Assembly (NCBI GenBank): GCA_016716135.1
Contig: JADJWX010000002.1
Span: 62,001-126,000 of the forward strand
DNA length: 64,000 bases
Direction of reading: 5' to 3'
Source of the DNA: Lewinellaceae bacterium
GTDB lineage: Bacteria > Bacteroidota > Bacteroidia > Chitinophagales > Saprospiraceae
In this document: piece by piece, positions 45,161 to 54,305 of the stretch
How the letters are laid out: every line of letters starts with the position of its first letter
Numbering within the stretch: position 1 is the first letter of the stretch
Position numbers and translations under genes: made by a program
The notes under the pieces: model-generated
The model's input: the letters and a program-made list of their open reading frames with translations, nothing else
Told to the model about the DNA's origin: nothing
The model's database searches: none

Positions 45161-47206
45161 ATGAATAAGCAAAAAGGAAATATAATTGAAGTAGAAGTAA
45201 AAGATATTTCTATTCTAATACAAGAGTTTAAACGAAGCCATGCAATTGTCAAAATTATTGCTTTTTCAGGTGGTTCAAAGGAGAAACCTGAAGAAGTCAA
45301 TATGATTATTGAAGAATGCCTGAGGAAACTAAAACAATTCAATATTGCAATACTTACAGGAGGTTCAAAAGGGGGAATACCCGAATTTGCGACAAGGATT
45401 GCAAAAAGTTTCGATATGCACATTATCGGAATTTTACCATTAACAGGTAAAAAATCGGCATTACCTGCTTTGGATTTTGATATTCAGATTTTTGTACCTC
45501 CAATATATGAAAATCAAAGTTTTTGGAGCGATGAAAGTGCATTATTTGCAAGCCTTTGCGATGCAATAGTGGTTATCGGAGGAAGTAGCGGAACATTAAT
45601 TGAAGTAGCTCATGCAATGAAGATAAATGAGAAACTTACCCAAGGCGAAAGTTCACGCTTGCCCATTCATATTGTTCCTGTATTAGGTGTAAGCGGTGTT
45701 TCAGAAATTCTCTACTTTTTGCCCTTCAAGGATGAAGTAAAAAAGCAAGTTCTACCATTTGAAAGAATTTTTACGGGAATCCAAGCCGCAGATTATCTAA
45801 TTAATAAGTTAGATTTATATGAATCTGACTTGTCGCTATCAAATAATATTATTGGCGACGTGAAAAACGATCAAGGACTCAAAGTAGATGATCTCATTTC
45901 CCCAAAAACTTTGAATGGTTTCAGAGACATCCTGCCATCAATGGCTATCATCAAAGAAGATATGGTAGCTAAGATTAAAGATGTATTCAGGAAATTTGGC
46001 TTTGCGCCAATCGAAACCCCTCATTTGGAATATTCTGAAATTTTGGTTGGTAAAGGAAGTGATGAAATTCAGAAGCAACTTTATCGCTTTATGGATAACA
46101 GTAAACGCGATGTAACATTGCGTTTTGATCATACAGTGCCCCTGGCAAGATTTGTTCTTCAGCACAAAAACAGTTTAGGTTTGCCTTTCAAGCGTTATGC
46201 TGTTGGAAATGTTTTCAGGGGAGAAAGCCCTCAATCGGGTAGGTATAGAGAATTTACCCAATGCGATTTCGACTTCATTGGAACATACTCTATCAGTGCG
46301 GATTCCGAAATTGTACAGGTCATTTATTACTCTTTGAAGGCATTAAAAATAGAAGACTTTACCATTTTTCTCAACAATCGAAAAATAATGAATGGACTTT
46401 GTGAGAAAATCAATATTTCTCACAAACTCAATGACGTTTTACATATTGTTGATAAAATAAATAAAATAGGTACTGAGCAAGTCCGCGCGGAACTAATGAA
46501 GGAAGTTGAGTTATCTGAAATTGACACAAATGAAATAATGGCATTCATTTCAATACGTGAAAGAGACTACAAGGGCAACTTTTTCAAATTTATTGAAAAG
46601 TATAAAGATTATAGCACCATTATGAAAGAAGGAATCGAGGAGTTAGAATTCATGTGCCAAATATTAAGAAAAGTTGGTATCAGCAGTAGTAATTACACTA
46701 TTGATTTTTCAGTAACGAGAGGATTAGGATACTATACAGGAATCGTTTATGAAACTACTCTTGATAAACTTCCACAAATTGGTGCAGTTGCATCAGGGGG
46801 CAGGTTTGATAATTTAACCAAAAGTTTTTCTAATGACAATTTGCCCGGCGTTGGTGCTTCAATTGGTATTGACCGTTTAATTGCTGCGCTCGAAAAATTA
46901 GATATTATTTCACCAACCCAAACACCGGCAAAAGTTTTAATTGCCAATCTTGATAAAAATTATCTTGCTGATTCTTATGCTTTTGCAGATAAATTAAGAA
47001 ACGCTGACATCGCAGTAGAAGTATATCCGGAAGTAACCAGGTTAGGTAAACAATTCGCTTTTGCAAATAAAAAAGGGCATCATTACCTAATTGCGTTTGG
47101 CGAAAACGAAGCCAAAAGCCTAAATTTCACCTTGGCTAACATTAAAAGAGGAGACAAGATTTCAATTAACTCAATAGAACTGCTTATTGAGAAATTGAAG
47201 GGATAA
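45161..47206 (+). CDS. SLOG (LOG-like)-HisRS fusion protein
   Basis: 681 residues. N-terminal 1-235: a Rossmann-like LOG/SLOG domain (IIAFSGGSKEKPEE, TGGSKGGIPEFA, VVIGGSSGTLIEVAHAM near residue 140). From about 244 a full class II HisRS: LNGFRDILP (motif 1), LRFDHTVPLAR, FRGESPQSGRYREFTQCD (motif 2), SVTRGLGYYTG, SGGRFDNL and an anticodon-binding domain. Both catalytic halves look intact. SLOG domains bind nucleotides and occur in stress and defence proteins. It differs clearly from the upstream HisRS, so the cluster has two unlike HisRS. Fusion of SLOG to a synthetase is unusual to me. Confidence 0.8.
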   Translation: MNKQKGNIIEVEVKDISILIQEFKRSHAIVKIIAFSGGSKEKPEEVNMIIEECLRKLKQFNIAILTGGSKGGIPEFATRIAKSFDMHIIGILPLTGKKSALPALDFDIQIFVPPIYENQSFWSDESALFASLCDAIVVIGGSSGTLIEVAHAMKINEKLTQGESSRLPIHIVPVLGVSGVSEILYFLPFKDEVKKQVLPFERIFTGIQAADYLINKLDLYESDLSLSNNIIGDVKNDQGLKVDDLISPKTLNGFRDILPSMAIIKEDMVAKIKDVFRKFGFAPIETPHLEYSEILVGKGSDEIQKQLYRFMDNSKRDVTLRFDHTVPLARFVLQHKNSLGLPFKRYAVGNVFRGESPQSGRYREFTQCDFDFIGTYSISADSEIVQVIYYSLKALKIEDFTIFLNNRKIMNGLCEKINISHKLNDVLHIVDKINKIGTEQVRAELMKEVELSEIDTNEIMAFISIRERDYKGNFFKFIEKYKDYSTIMKEGIEELEFMCQILRKVGISSSNYTIDFSVTRGLGYYTGIVYETTLDKLPQIGAVASGGRFDNLTKSFSNDNLPGVGASIGIDRLIAALEKLDIISPTQTPAKVLIANLDKNYLADSYAFADKLRNADIAVEVYPEVTRLGKQFAFANKKGHHYLIAFGENEAKSLNFTLANIKRGDKISINSIELLIEKLKG

Positions 47207-47407
47207 ATAAAATACAAGAACCAAACAAGCCGGTCTGCAGAAACTACCCTCAGCCTGTTAACAAGTGTAGCCTCACTGACAAAAAAGGGACTAGTGGTCA
47301 ATCAATTTAGTTTTGGTAGTATTTTTAAATTTTTATCTTCCAAACACCATCGACCTCCGAAAACTTAATCAGAATCTGTAATTGATTAGCGCTAAAATCG
47401 CCCCAGT

Positions 47408-47545
47408 TTACTGTTTTCGAAGGTAGATACGAATCGTGGGCCAGCTTACGCCCGTCGCATTCCGAATCTCCCGTATCCTAACCCCCTGAGCCCGCAGTTG
47501 CAAAATGTGACGTATCTGTTGCATGTTCTTGGTTGTATTTGCCAT
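47408..47545 (-). pseudogene. IS21-family IstA N-terminal fragment
   Basis: 45 residues: MANTTKNMQQIRHILQLRAQ, IRNATGVSWPTIRIYL, then stop. This is the N-terminal helix-turn-helix of IstA-type transposases (QLRAQGVRIREIR..TGVSWPT). No catalytic core follows. Together with the terminal repeats on its upstream side it is the end of a deleted IS21-like element. Confidence 0.6.
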
Positions 47546-47608
47546 GTTGCCTTATCGTTTTTGCGACAAAGCAACACCGGCTTTTTAACCTTGACATGCT
47601 TGCTCAGG

Positions 47609-47655
47609 AGTGGTAAAGTTTCCACCGAAATAGGTGGTAAAGTTTAGTCCGAAAT
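47609..47655. repeat. IS21-like terminal tandem repeats
   Basis: Two copies of a 23-base unit with the core GTGGTAAAGTTT followed by CCGAAAT, 24 bases apart, next to the IstA start. Multiple internal end repeats are typical of IS21 elements. Confidence 0.55.
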
Positions 47656-47676
47656 ATACAGAAAGGCGCCGTTTTG

Positions 47677-47838
47677 ATGGGATTTGAAACACCGGACGCC
47701 GTTTTTTATCAAATCCGGGAGCAGCATCGCAACGAAGAAGTCCGGGAGGTAATTCCGTCCGATTACCAGGGCGTAATCATCCTACAAAGTTTAATTAGAC
47801 TTACTTTTCGCAAATCACTTTCCACCGAGTATAAATAG
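47677..47838 (+). pseudogene. Transposase fragment (IS66-type, weak)
   Basis: The frame reads MGFETPDAVFYQIREQHRNE and EVREVIPSDYQGVI, similar to the start of the catalytic domain of IS66-type transposases (SDYxGVL...D). It breaks off after about 35 residues into AT-rich sequence. It marks another truncated insertion next to the IS21 remnant, between the SLOG-HisRS and GNAT genes. Confidence 0.35.
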
Positions 47839-47938
47839 TTGTAAAATTTTTAAGTAAAAATATGAAAATAATAAAATATAAAAACAATACGAAAAACAAT
47901 ATTGTGAATTATATATAAAACATGGCAGGTTGAGCCTT

Positions 47939-49060
47939 ATGGCGAGCTTTTTACAGAACAAGAAGCTTTGGAAACTATTGAAAAAAAATAATGATTTTTT
48001 GTTTTTGCTTGTAGAAGAAAGCGCCAGTAATCTCATTGGTTTCGTAGCGGGAAGAGCAGTAAGCAACTATGAGGAGAAAGACAAACTCCCTTCAAAAATA
48101 TCTCTTGAAAAGGGATTTTATATAAGTGAACTTGGGGTTGCTGAAAGCCATAAAAAAAATGGTTGGGGTTGTAAATTAGTCAATTTTTTAATTAACACCG
48201 CTTTACTAAACGGCTTTTCTCAATTTGTTTTAGTTACACACGATGCCATCAATAATCCAGCTAAAAAATTATACGCTAAATTAAGTATGCAGATACTAAA
48301 AAACGATGAAGAAAAACTATTTTATAGAGAAGTACAACAAAAAAGGATAGATAATCGTCCTGAAACTGATTATAGACCCTATTATTACAAATCTTTCCAA
48401 TGGTTTTTTAATAAAACAATAGACATATCCAAATCGAAACGTTATAATTATGCCACTATAATTTTGAAAATATTTGAGAATGGTATGGGCATAAAAGGTT
48501 GGTCTCTTGAAAGGATTATTGAACAACTAGAGGCATCTACCTTACTTGGTTTGTTACAAAATGGTAATTCGTATGAAGGGTATTTTTTTGCGACCATACC
48601 TTCTGAACAATTTGAAGGTAAAAGTATCCTTTGGATAGATGCTGTTTCTATAACTAAAGGACACCAAAAGAATAGTTGGATACAGAAAGGTATAGACGAA
48701 ATTATGAAATTTTTTTCTGAATATGACTTTGGCATTATTGGAGGGAGAAGCCAAAACCCTGTTGTGTTTAAGTTGTTTACTAAAATTGGAAGCGGTGAGT
48801 ATTTGCCTTTTAGCAGAAATTACACCAAGTCAGAAATGGATTTCCTTATTAAAAATATATATGAAGTCAATAAACCTAATGTAGAGGGTAAATTAAACCA
48901 GCAAATAGGTATTTGTAAAAATACCTATAAAGAAGGCAAATTAGGTGATTATCCAATTTTAGAATTTCCAAACGCTGAACAATACGAACTTTTATTATCT
49001 CAAAACGGTTTTAACCGCCACGAAGGAGATAGTGTAATTTTAATCAAGTTTTTTGACTAA
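47939..49060 (+). CDS. Two-domain GNAT-type acyltransferase
   Basis: About 373 residues, AT-rich like the rest of the cargo. The first half has a GNAT acetyl-CoA site (ELGVAESHKKNGWGCKLVNFL; the usual Q/R-x-x-G-x-G/A written as N-x-x-G-W-G). The second half repeats the fold (LWIDAVSITKGHQKNSWIQKGI). The first strand of the N-terminal domain appears short, which may mean 5' truncation by the transposon fragments just upstream. Tandem GNAT proteins can use aminoacyl-tRNA or acyl-CoA donors; with two HisRS nearby a His-tRNA donor is a hypothesis only. Confidence 0.6.
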   Translation: MASFLQNKKLWKLLKKNNDFLFLLVEESASNLIGFVAGRAVSNYEEKDKLPSKISLEKGFYISELGVAESHKKNGWGCKLVNFLINTALLNGFSQFVLVTHDAINNPAKKLYAKLSMQILKNDEEKLFYREVQQKRIDNRPETDYRPYYYKSFQWFFNKTIDISKSKRYNYATIILKIFENGMGIKGWSLERIIEQLEASTLLGLLQNGNSYEGYFFATIPSEQFEGKSILWIDAVSITKGHQKNSWIQKGIDEIMKFFSEYDFGIIGGRSQNPVVFKLFTKIGSGEYLPFSRNYTKSEMDFLIKNIYEVNKPNVEGKLNQQIGICKNTYKEGKLGDYPILEFPNAEQYELLLSQNGFNRHEGDSVILIKFFD

Positions 49061-49141
49061 ATAGTTCTACTTTGCTAAATTAAAAGAGTACTTAATTTTT
49101 GAAATGCCTTCTAGCTATTTTCGAGCCTATTAGTCTACTCG

Positions 49142-49432
49142 TCAGTGAAAAAATAGCAAACTATGCGTCGGCCTATCAGGCTTACTTTGTGTGCGGCACC
49201 AAAAAATAATGTGGGCCACTTGTGGAATAATTAAAAGGGCTGTTTCACAATGAGTAAAATAGACAATCTCCGCCGCAAAGGTGCACCATAACAGCACCAT
49301 CAAGTTTTTCTGCGAAAGAGACTTGTAACTGTCGCCGTCGTGGGCGGCTTTAACGGTGGCAGGTTGCAGTTGCTGCGCGTTCAGCGATAGGATCAGGCAC
49401 AGCAGGGGCAGAAGGATAAACAGGTTTTTCAT
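49142..49432 (-). CDS. Small exported protein, possibly truncated
   Basis: 96 residues: signal peptide (NLFILLPLLCLILSLNAQ), then 25 polar residues (LQPATVKAAHDGDSYKSLSQ) and an odd Cys/His-rich tail. The tail does not look like a real domain, so the 3' end may be shifted or lost at the boundary with the AT-rich cargo. Last gene of the leftward early operon. Confidence 0.35.
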   Translation of the reverse strand: MKNLFILLPLLCLILSLNAQQLQPATVKAAHDGDSYKSLSQKNLMVLLWCTFAAEIVYFTHCETALLIIPQVAHIIFWCRTQSKPDRPTHSLLFFH

Positions 49433-49545
49433 GGGTGGAGTGGTTTGTGGTTTAAAATTTCGTTGCAAATATGTGGTTTATTTTTGATTATTAGCTACGT
49501 TTTTATCGTACATGCCTTTTTTATACCCAAGTTCTCATCAAATAC

Positions 49546-51120
49546 CTATGCAACTGCTTTTTGAAGCTCCGCCCGTTTTGCTTCCGACATCGCCTGAAAC
49601 CAGGCCTTCACCACACCCGTCTCGACACTGTTTCCGATGAATTTCTTTTGCTCGTGCTGCGGACCGTATAAAACATAGTGGTCGGGAAAGCCCTGGATAC
49701 GTTTCAATTCGATCACTTTCAACATGCGCATGTAAATGTCGGCAATGCCATGCGCCCGCATGAACGACTTTAATTCCCGCATTACCGGGGAATCGCCGGG
49801 ATTTTCCTGCCATTTCGGTGGGCCATCCAGTACCGGTGTAGCCAGCGAGAGGGGATAGGACTTTTGCCGGGCTATGATGGTGGGAGCCGGGGCGCTTACC
49901 GGGCTCCCGGCACTTTGAAATTGCGGGTTGACCAGGAATGCGGAACACAGATTCATCTTCGACACCGTGAGCAGGCTACCTGCCGGCTCGGTAATGCTCT
50001 GCGAGCGCCCGCTGATGAAATTCCGGTCTATCCAGGAAATCGGACTGACTAAGGCCATGCGGTCCTTCGTCGTGCAGGTGGGAGCCGGTTGTTTGACCGA
50101 CGAACATTGCCCGTTGCCAAAGTACGATTGCAGCATGGGTGTTATCAGCGCCTTGTGACCGGCGGTGGTGACGGCGCCCACCGGCCGATCGACGCCGGTA
50201 CAATAACCGGGTGAGTTGCAGGTCATCACGGACGGCTTTGTATGGAATTTCCGCAAACCCGACAAAATGCGCCGTAAAGTGCGGTCCACCAGCGGCTTTT
50301 TGCGGTCGAAAATGCTACGGCCCAAATCCGGGAAATCCAGCACCTCGGCTACCGGCCTCCAGGGTTTCAGTTTTTCCTGGAACAGGCTACCGGCTGCCGG
50401 ACGTTTTACATGCGTAGGTTCCGGCCACGAAAATGCGGCGCCAGGTCGCCAAAATGCGCCGAAATACCGCTCCCGGATGGTCACGCCACCGAAATTCGCC
50501 GCATTTAGCAAACGCCAGTCGTGGCAGTAGCCGAGCGACTGTACCTTCTTTACCCAGCGCACATAGTCCTTTCCGGATTTGCGACTTTCCGGAACCAGGT
50601 AGGGCCGCATTTTGCCTTTTTTCCGGTCGAAGTGAAGCGGGCAATAGTCGCCATCCTTGCATTGAACCACCTTGGGGATACAAGGCCCCCAGGCCATAAA
50701 CTCTTCCACGTTCTCGATGAGTAGGTAATCCGGCTGTAATGCGTCGATATACCGGAACAAGCCGTCCGCGAGTGCGCGGGAATCCGCATCGCGCGGCAAG
50801 CCCCCTTTCGCATTGGAAAAATTGGTGCATTCCAAACTGGCCCATAATACCAATGCGGCGTCGGGGTACCGCATTTTCCAATAATTGACCGCATTTTGAA
50901 TCGGAGTGATGTCAGCCTGGAGGATATCTTCGGTCAGGTGTAATACGCCCCGATGATTGGCTGCATGGCTTTTAATCGCCAGAGAATCGTGGTTGATCGC
51001 GGCAATAACTTTGCAAACGCCGCTTTTCTCCGCGCCGGTGGAAGTACCGCCGGCGCCGCAAAACAAGTCGATAAGCAGAAAATCAGGCGACTTCGCCGCA
51101 TTTTTCGAGATGCAGGTCAT
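49546..51120 (-). CDS. DNA cytosine-5 methyltransferase
   Basis: 524 residues. Motif I LIDLFCGAGGTSTG (residues 16-29), motif IV with the catalytic Cys98 (LECTNFSNAKGG), motif VI IENVEEF, motif VIII TIRERYF, motif IX/X QGFPDHYVLYG and KKFIGNSVETG. The usual Pro before the catalytic cysteine is Glu, as in a known subgroup of phage-type enzymes. It methylates C5 of cytosine in a short DNA sequence. No cognate restriction enzyme is visible, so self-protection or regulation of the element is likely. Confidence 0.85.
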   Translation of the reverse strand: MTCISKNAAKSPDFLLIDLFCGAGGTSTGAEKSGVCKVIAAINHDSLAIKSHAANHRGVLHLTEDILQADITPIQNAVNYWKMRYPDAALVLWASLECTNFSNAKGGLPRDADSRALADGLFRYIDALQPDYLLIENVEEFMAWGPCIPKVVQCKDGDYCPLHFDRKKGKMRPYLVPESRKSGKDYVRWVKKVQSLGYCHDWRLLNAANFGGVTIRERYFGAFWRPGAAFSWPEPTHVKRPAAGSLFQEKLKPWRPVAEVLDFPDLGRSIFDRKKPLVDRTLRRILSGLRKFHTKPSVMTCNSPGYCTGVDRPVGAVTTAGHKALITPMLQSYFGNGQCSSVKQPAPTCTTKDRMALVSPISWIDRNFISGRSQSITEPAGSLLTVSKMNLCSAFLVNPQFQSAGSPVSAPAPTIIARQKSYPLSLATPVLDGPPKWQENPGDSPVMRELKSFMRAHGIADIYMRMLKVIELKRIQGFPDHYVLYGPQHEQKKFIGNSVETGVVKAWFQAMSEAKRAELQKAVA

Positions 51121-51125
51121 AAGAA

Positions 51126-51557
51126 TCAGATGAGTTGGGCAAGGAGCATTTCACCCGCTTGAAGGATAGGAGTGATGTTTTTATGCGGCGCGGGAAGTTG
51201 GAAATGCGGTAAGTGGCCTACGTGTCGTTGCAAGGAGTTCAAATGCCCCTGAATAAAACAAGTCACATCCGCCTCCCGAATCCCTTCCTTTTCAAACTGA
51301 AAGCGCCCACGCGCCACTTTGAGTACGGTCTGCGGATCCGGACCGTAGGCCAGCACATACCCCGTGCCGCCCTCGGCAATAAGCCATTCGCGTCCGGTTT
51401 TTGGGTTATTCACCGCATTTGCGATTCGAAAAAAGCGGTACTTGCCGCATTTGGCGATCTCCACAGCTTCCACTTCAAGGTCGTGGCGTTCAAAGGTTTC
51501 GCCGTTCCAAAGCCACCAGGACACGGCGTAGCGGGGTGATTTTTTATGGTTGTTCAT
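51126..51557 (-). CDS. Unrecognised 143-residue early protein
   Basis: From MNNHKKSPRYAVSWWLWNGE. Mixed alpha/beta with several aromatic residues and basic patches (HDLEVEAVEIAKCGKYRFFR, LNSLQRHVGHLPHFQLP). Five bases upstream of the methyltransferase start. It may be a partner of the methyltransferase or a DNA-processing accessory. No family recognised. Confidence 0.4.
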   Translation of the reverse strand: MNNHKKSPRYAVSWWLWNGETFERHDLEVEAVEIAKCGKYRFFRIANAVNNPKTGREWLIAEGGTGYVLAYGPDPQTVLKVARGRFQFEKEGIREADVTCFIQGHLNSLQRHVGHLPHFQLPAPHKNITPILQAGEMLLAQLI

Positions 51558-51568
51558 AGCAGGGATTT

Positions 51569-51943
51569 TTAGGCAGCCTGAAGGCCACCGGTGATAGAAT
51601 AGAAATGCAGGCGGGCGATTTCCGGGGATGCCGCCGTGAAGCAAGCCACACCATCAGGCCGGCACAGCAGCCATCGGTCGCAGGGGCCGGTGGGGTAGGG
51701 ATTGCAGCATAAGGCGAGTCGGAGAACCTTGGTCTTTAGCCATTCGCAGGGCACTACGGGTTTGAGTTGTGCGCGACCAATCCAATCCAGCACATGCAGG
51801 GGAATGCGGTCAGTTGGATTGAAATGCGGCGCTTTGTGCCGGATAATGCGGCGTTTTAGCGCTGTTGCGCCGGAATAATCCGGCACTTCATGTGCGCGGG
51901 CGACGTGCAGACCCGCCGGGTGTTGTTCCAGGAGTAGTGTCAT
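51569..51943 (-). CDS. Unrecognised 124-residue early protein
   Basis: Compact, Cys- and Trp-containing (VVPCEWLKTKVLRLALCCNP, GPCDRWLLCRPDG). The clustered cysteines could bind zinc. It is followed 11 bases later by the 143-residue gene and precedes it in the same transcript as the helicase. No family recognised. Confidence 0.4.
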   Translation of the reverse strand: MTLLLEQHPAGLHVARAHEVPDYSGATALKRRIIRHKAPHFNPTDRIPLHVLDWIGRAQLKPVVPCEWLKTKVLRLALCCNPYPTGPCDRWLLCRPDGVACFTAASPEIARLHFYSITGGLQAA

Positions 51944-51956
51944 AGCTTGGGATGTT

Positions 51957-53568
51957 TTAAAATGGAATGTCCTTGTCGTTGCGGCTGGCGGGTTTTACCG
52001 CGCCGTAGGGCGGTGGGCTGTCGGGAAATGCGGCGTCGCCGCCCAAACTTGCCGGATTATTGGGCGTGCCACTTTGTCTATGCCCCGCATTTGCAACTAC
52101 CGGGGCAAAAAAATGCGGGTGGTTTTCCAGCGTTGAAAAGCGGGTGAATTGCTTTTCAAATTTCACTTTCACCGTATCGGTATCGCCGTGCCGGTTTTTG
52201 GCGAAGATGATCTCGGCAATGCCTTTGAGCGATTCGCCGGCTTCATCCTCCAGGATGCCGTAGTATTCGGGCCGGTAGATGAACGATACGATATCCGCAT
52301 CCTGTTCCACCGCGCCGCTGTCACGCAGGTCGGAGAGTTGCGGGCGCTTTGCGCCACCACGGGTTTCCACAGCCCGGCTCAACTGCGACAATGCGATGAC
52401 CGGCACGTTCAGTTCCTTAGCCAGGCCCTTCAAGGCCCGGCTGATGCCGGACACTTCCTGCTCGCGGTTGGCGTTTTTGTTTTCCATGCCGCCGGGCGAG
52501 GGTCATCAGTTGCAGGTAATCCACGATGACCAATTGAATATCGTGTTGCCGCTTGAGCCGCCTGCATTTGGCGCGCATTTCCGGGATGCTGATGCCGGGT
52601 GTATCGTCCAGGTAGATGGGCAGGTTATGCAGCTGTTCGGCGGCTCCGGCCAGGACCATCAAATCCTCATCGGAGAGTTTGCCGTCCCGCATTTTTTGAC
52701 CGTTAACCTCGCCCAGCGTAGCCATCATGCGCATGACCAATTGCATATTGGCCATTTCCAAACTGAAAAATGCGACGGGAATACCGCATTTCGCCGCATT
52801 TATCGCCACCGAAAGCGCAAATCCGGTTTTACCCATTCCTGGCCGGGCGGCCAGGATGACCAGGTCGGAGTCGTGCCAGCCGCCGGTCAGGGCATCTATT
52901 TCCGCAATGCCGGATGATTTTCCGGTGATGCCATCACCCGTTCGTGCTTTCAGGGCATTCTGTTCAATCTGTTTGAACGTTGAAAATGCGAGAGACGCCA
53001 CCTTGGTGCTGGAGCGAGACAGCGTATTTTGGGTAATGGCGAATAAACCCTGCTCCGCATTTTGGAGCGCAGCGAAACAGTCGATGGTGTCTTCGTAGCC
53101 GTCCTTCACCATTTTAGCGCCGGTGGCGATGATCTGCCGTTGGATGTGTTTTTGCTGGATAATGCGGCTGTGGTACTCGATGTTGGCCGCAGATGCCACG
53201 CGGTTGGTCAGTTCCACTAAGTAATAACTGCCCCCCGCGCGCTCCAACTCGCCGCATTTGCGCAGTTCCTCGGTCACGGTGAGAAGGTCCACGGGGTGTT
53301 GCTGGTCGTGTAGCCGCATTATCGCCTGGTAGATGGCCTGGTGTGCGGGTGTGTAAAATGCCTCGGGCGTGAGCAAATCCGAGACAATGTTCATCGCTTC
53401 CCGGTCAATCATCAGCGCGCCCAGGACCGCTTCTTCCAAGGACAGGGCCTGCGGTGGGATTTTGCCAAAAACATATTGCGACATGCCGGCATCTTCCCGC
53501 ATTTGGGCCGGATTTTGCCGCATTCTGGACGGGTATTCGCGGGAAGAGTTGGGCCGTTGATCTCGCAT
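51957..53568 (-). CDS. dnaB: DnaB-like replicative helicase, split by a frameshift
   Basis: About 536 residues once joined. N-terminal domain (QALSLEEAVLGALMIDREAM), RecA core with P-loop ILAARPGMGKTGFALS, FFSLEM, then DYLQLMTLA; a shift at about 52492 (an extra C) moves into GGMENKNANREQEVSGISRA, then LSQLSRAVETR, QLSDLRDSGAVEQDAD and the C-terminus. All core helicase motifs are present, so the frameshift is probably a sequence error. It unwinds DNA at the fork; a phage-encoded copy shows that the element directs its own replication. Confidence 0.82.
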
Positions 53569-53580
53569 GGGTTTGGCGGA

Positions 53581-54303
53581 TTAATGCGTAAAGAAAAATT
53601 CGGGTGAGACCCAGCCGCCGCCCTGGCCGATGCCACATAAGCGGCCGGAAGCCAGATCAATGCGTAAAACGGGTTGTGTGGATTCGCCGTGATAGATATA
53701 GGCGCGGGCGTATTTCTGTTTGGCTTGCAATCGCCGGGCAACTTCGCCCAGGAAAGCCGCGACTAAGAAGGAATGCGGCAATTCGCCTGATTCCGGATCG
53801 GCAAAGCGGGCAACTAAATCCGGCTTACTCGCCGCAAAATCCGCCGCAAATTGCTGGAACTCGCCGCATTGGGGATCGGCCCGGAACGTGTAATTCGGGC
53901 TGCCGGCCAGCCATAGTCGCCACGCGCATTTCGGAAGAAGGGAGGGTGCTTTTCGCTGCGCTGCCAGCCAACCGGAATGCGGCGACCAGCGCGACACCGC
54001 GTCGGTCATTTTCCCAAGGTTGGGCAAAATCACCGCAAAAGTGACGGCCAGCGGACTGAACGCATTTCCCCGGGTGCCGCCTTTGGCGAACAACTGCTGG
54101 AGCCGCTCGATCTTTTGCGCCTGGGAGAATTCGGCCCGCGTTCCTCGGGCGATGGCCTTGTTGGGCACGTCGTGTGAGTACAGCGGCGCGAGCCAGCGGT
54201 CGCCGGCGAACACCAACATTTTGAATTCGGATTCCTGGCCGTAGTGCCAGCGGGTTTTGCGGCGTTTGCGGGGCGGGCGGCGGGTGGCAGTAGCAGTCTG
54301 CAT
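53581..54303 (-). CDS. Unrecognised early protein next to the helicase
   Basis: 240 residues from MQTATATRRPPRKRRK. Very basic N-terminus, then mixed helical chain (YGQESEFKMLVFAGDRWLAP, FLVAAFLGEVARRLQAKQKY) and a C-terminal beta segment (YIYHGESTQPVLRIDL). Its position between the helicase and the large replication-type gene, and the basic N-terminus, suggest a helicase loader or ssDNA-binding accessory; this is inference. Confidence 0.4.
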   Translation of the reverse strand: MQTATATRRPPRKRRKTRWHYGQESEFKMLVFAGDRWLAPLYSHDVPNKAIARGTRAEFSQAQKIERLQQLFAKGGTRGNAFSPLAVTFAVILPNLGKMTDAVSRWSPHSGWLAAQRKAPSLLPKCAWRLWLAGSPNYTFRADPQCGEFQQFAADFAASKPDLVARFADPESGELPHSFLVAAFLGEVARRLQAKQKYARAYIYHGESTQPVLRIDLASGRLCGIGQGGGWVSPEFFFTH

Positions 54304-54305
54304 GA

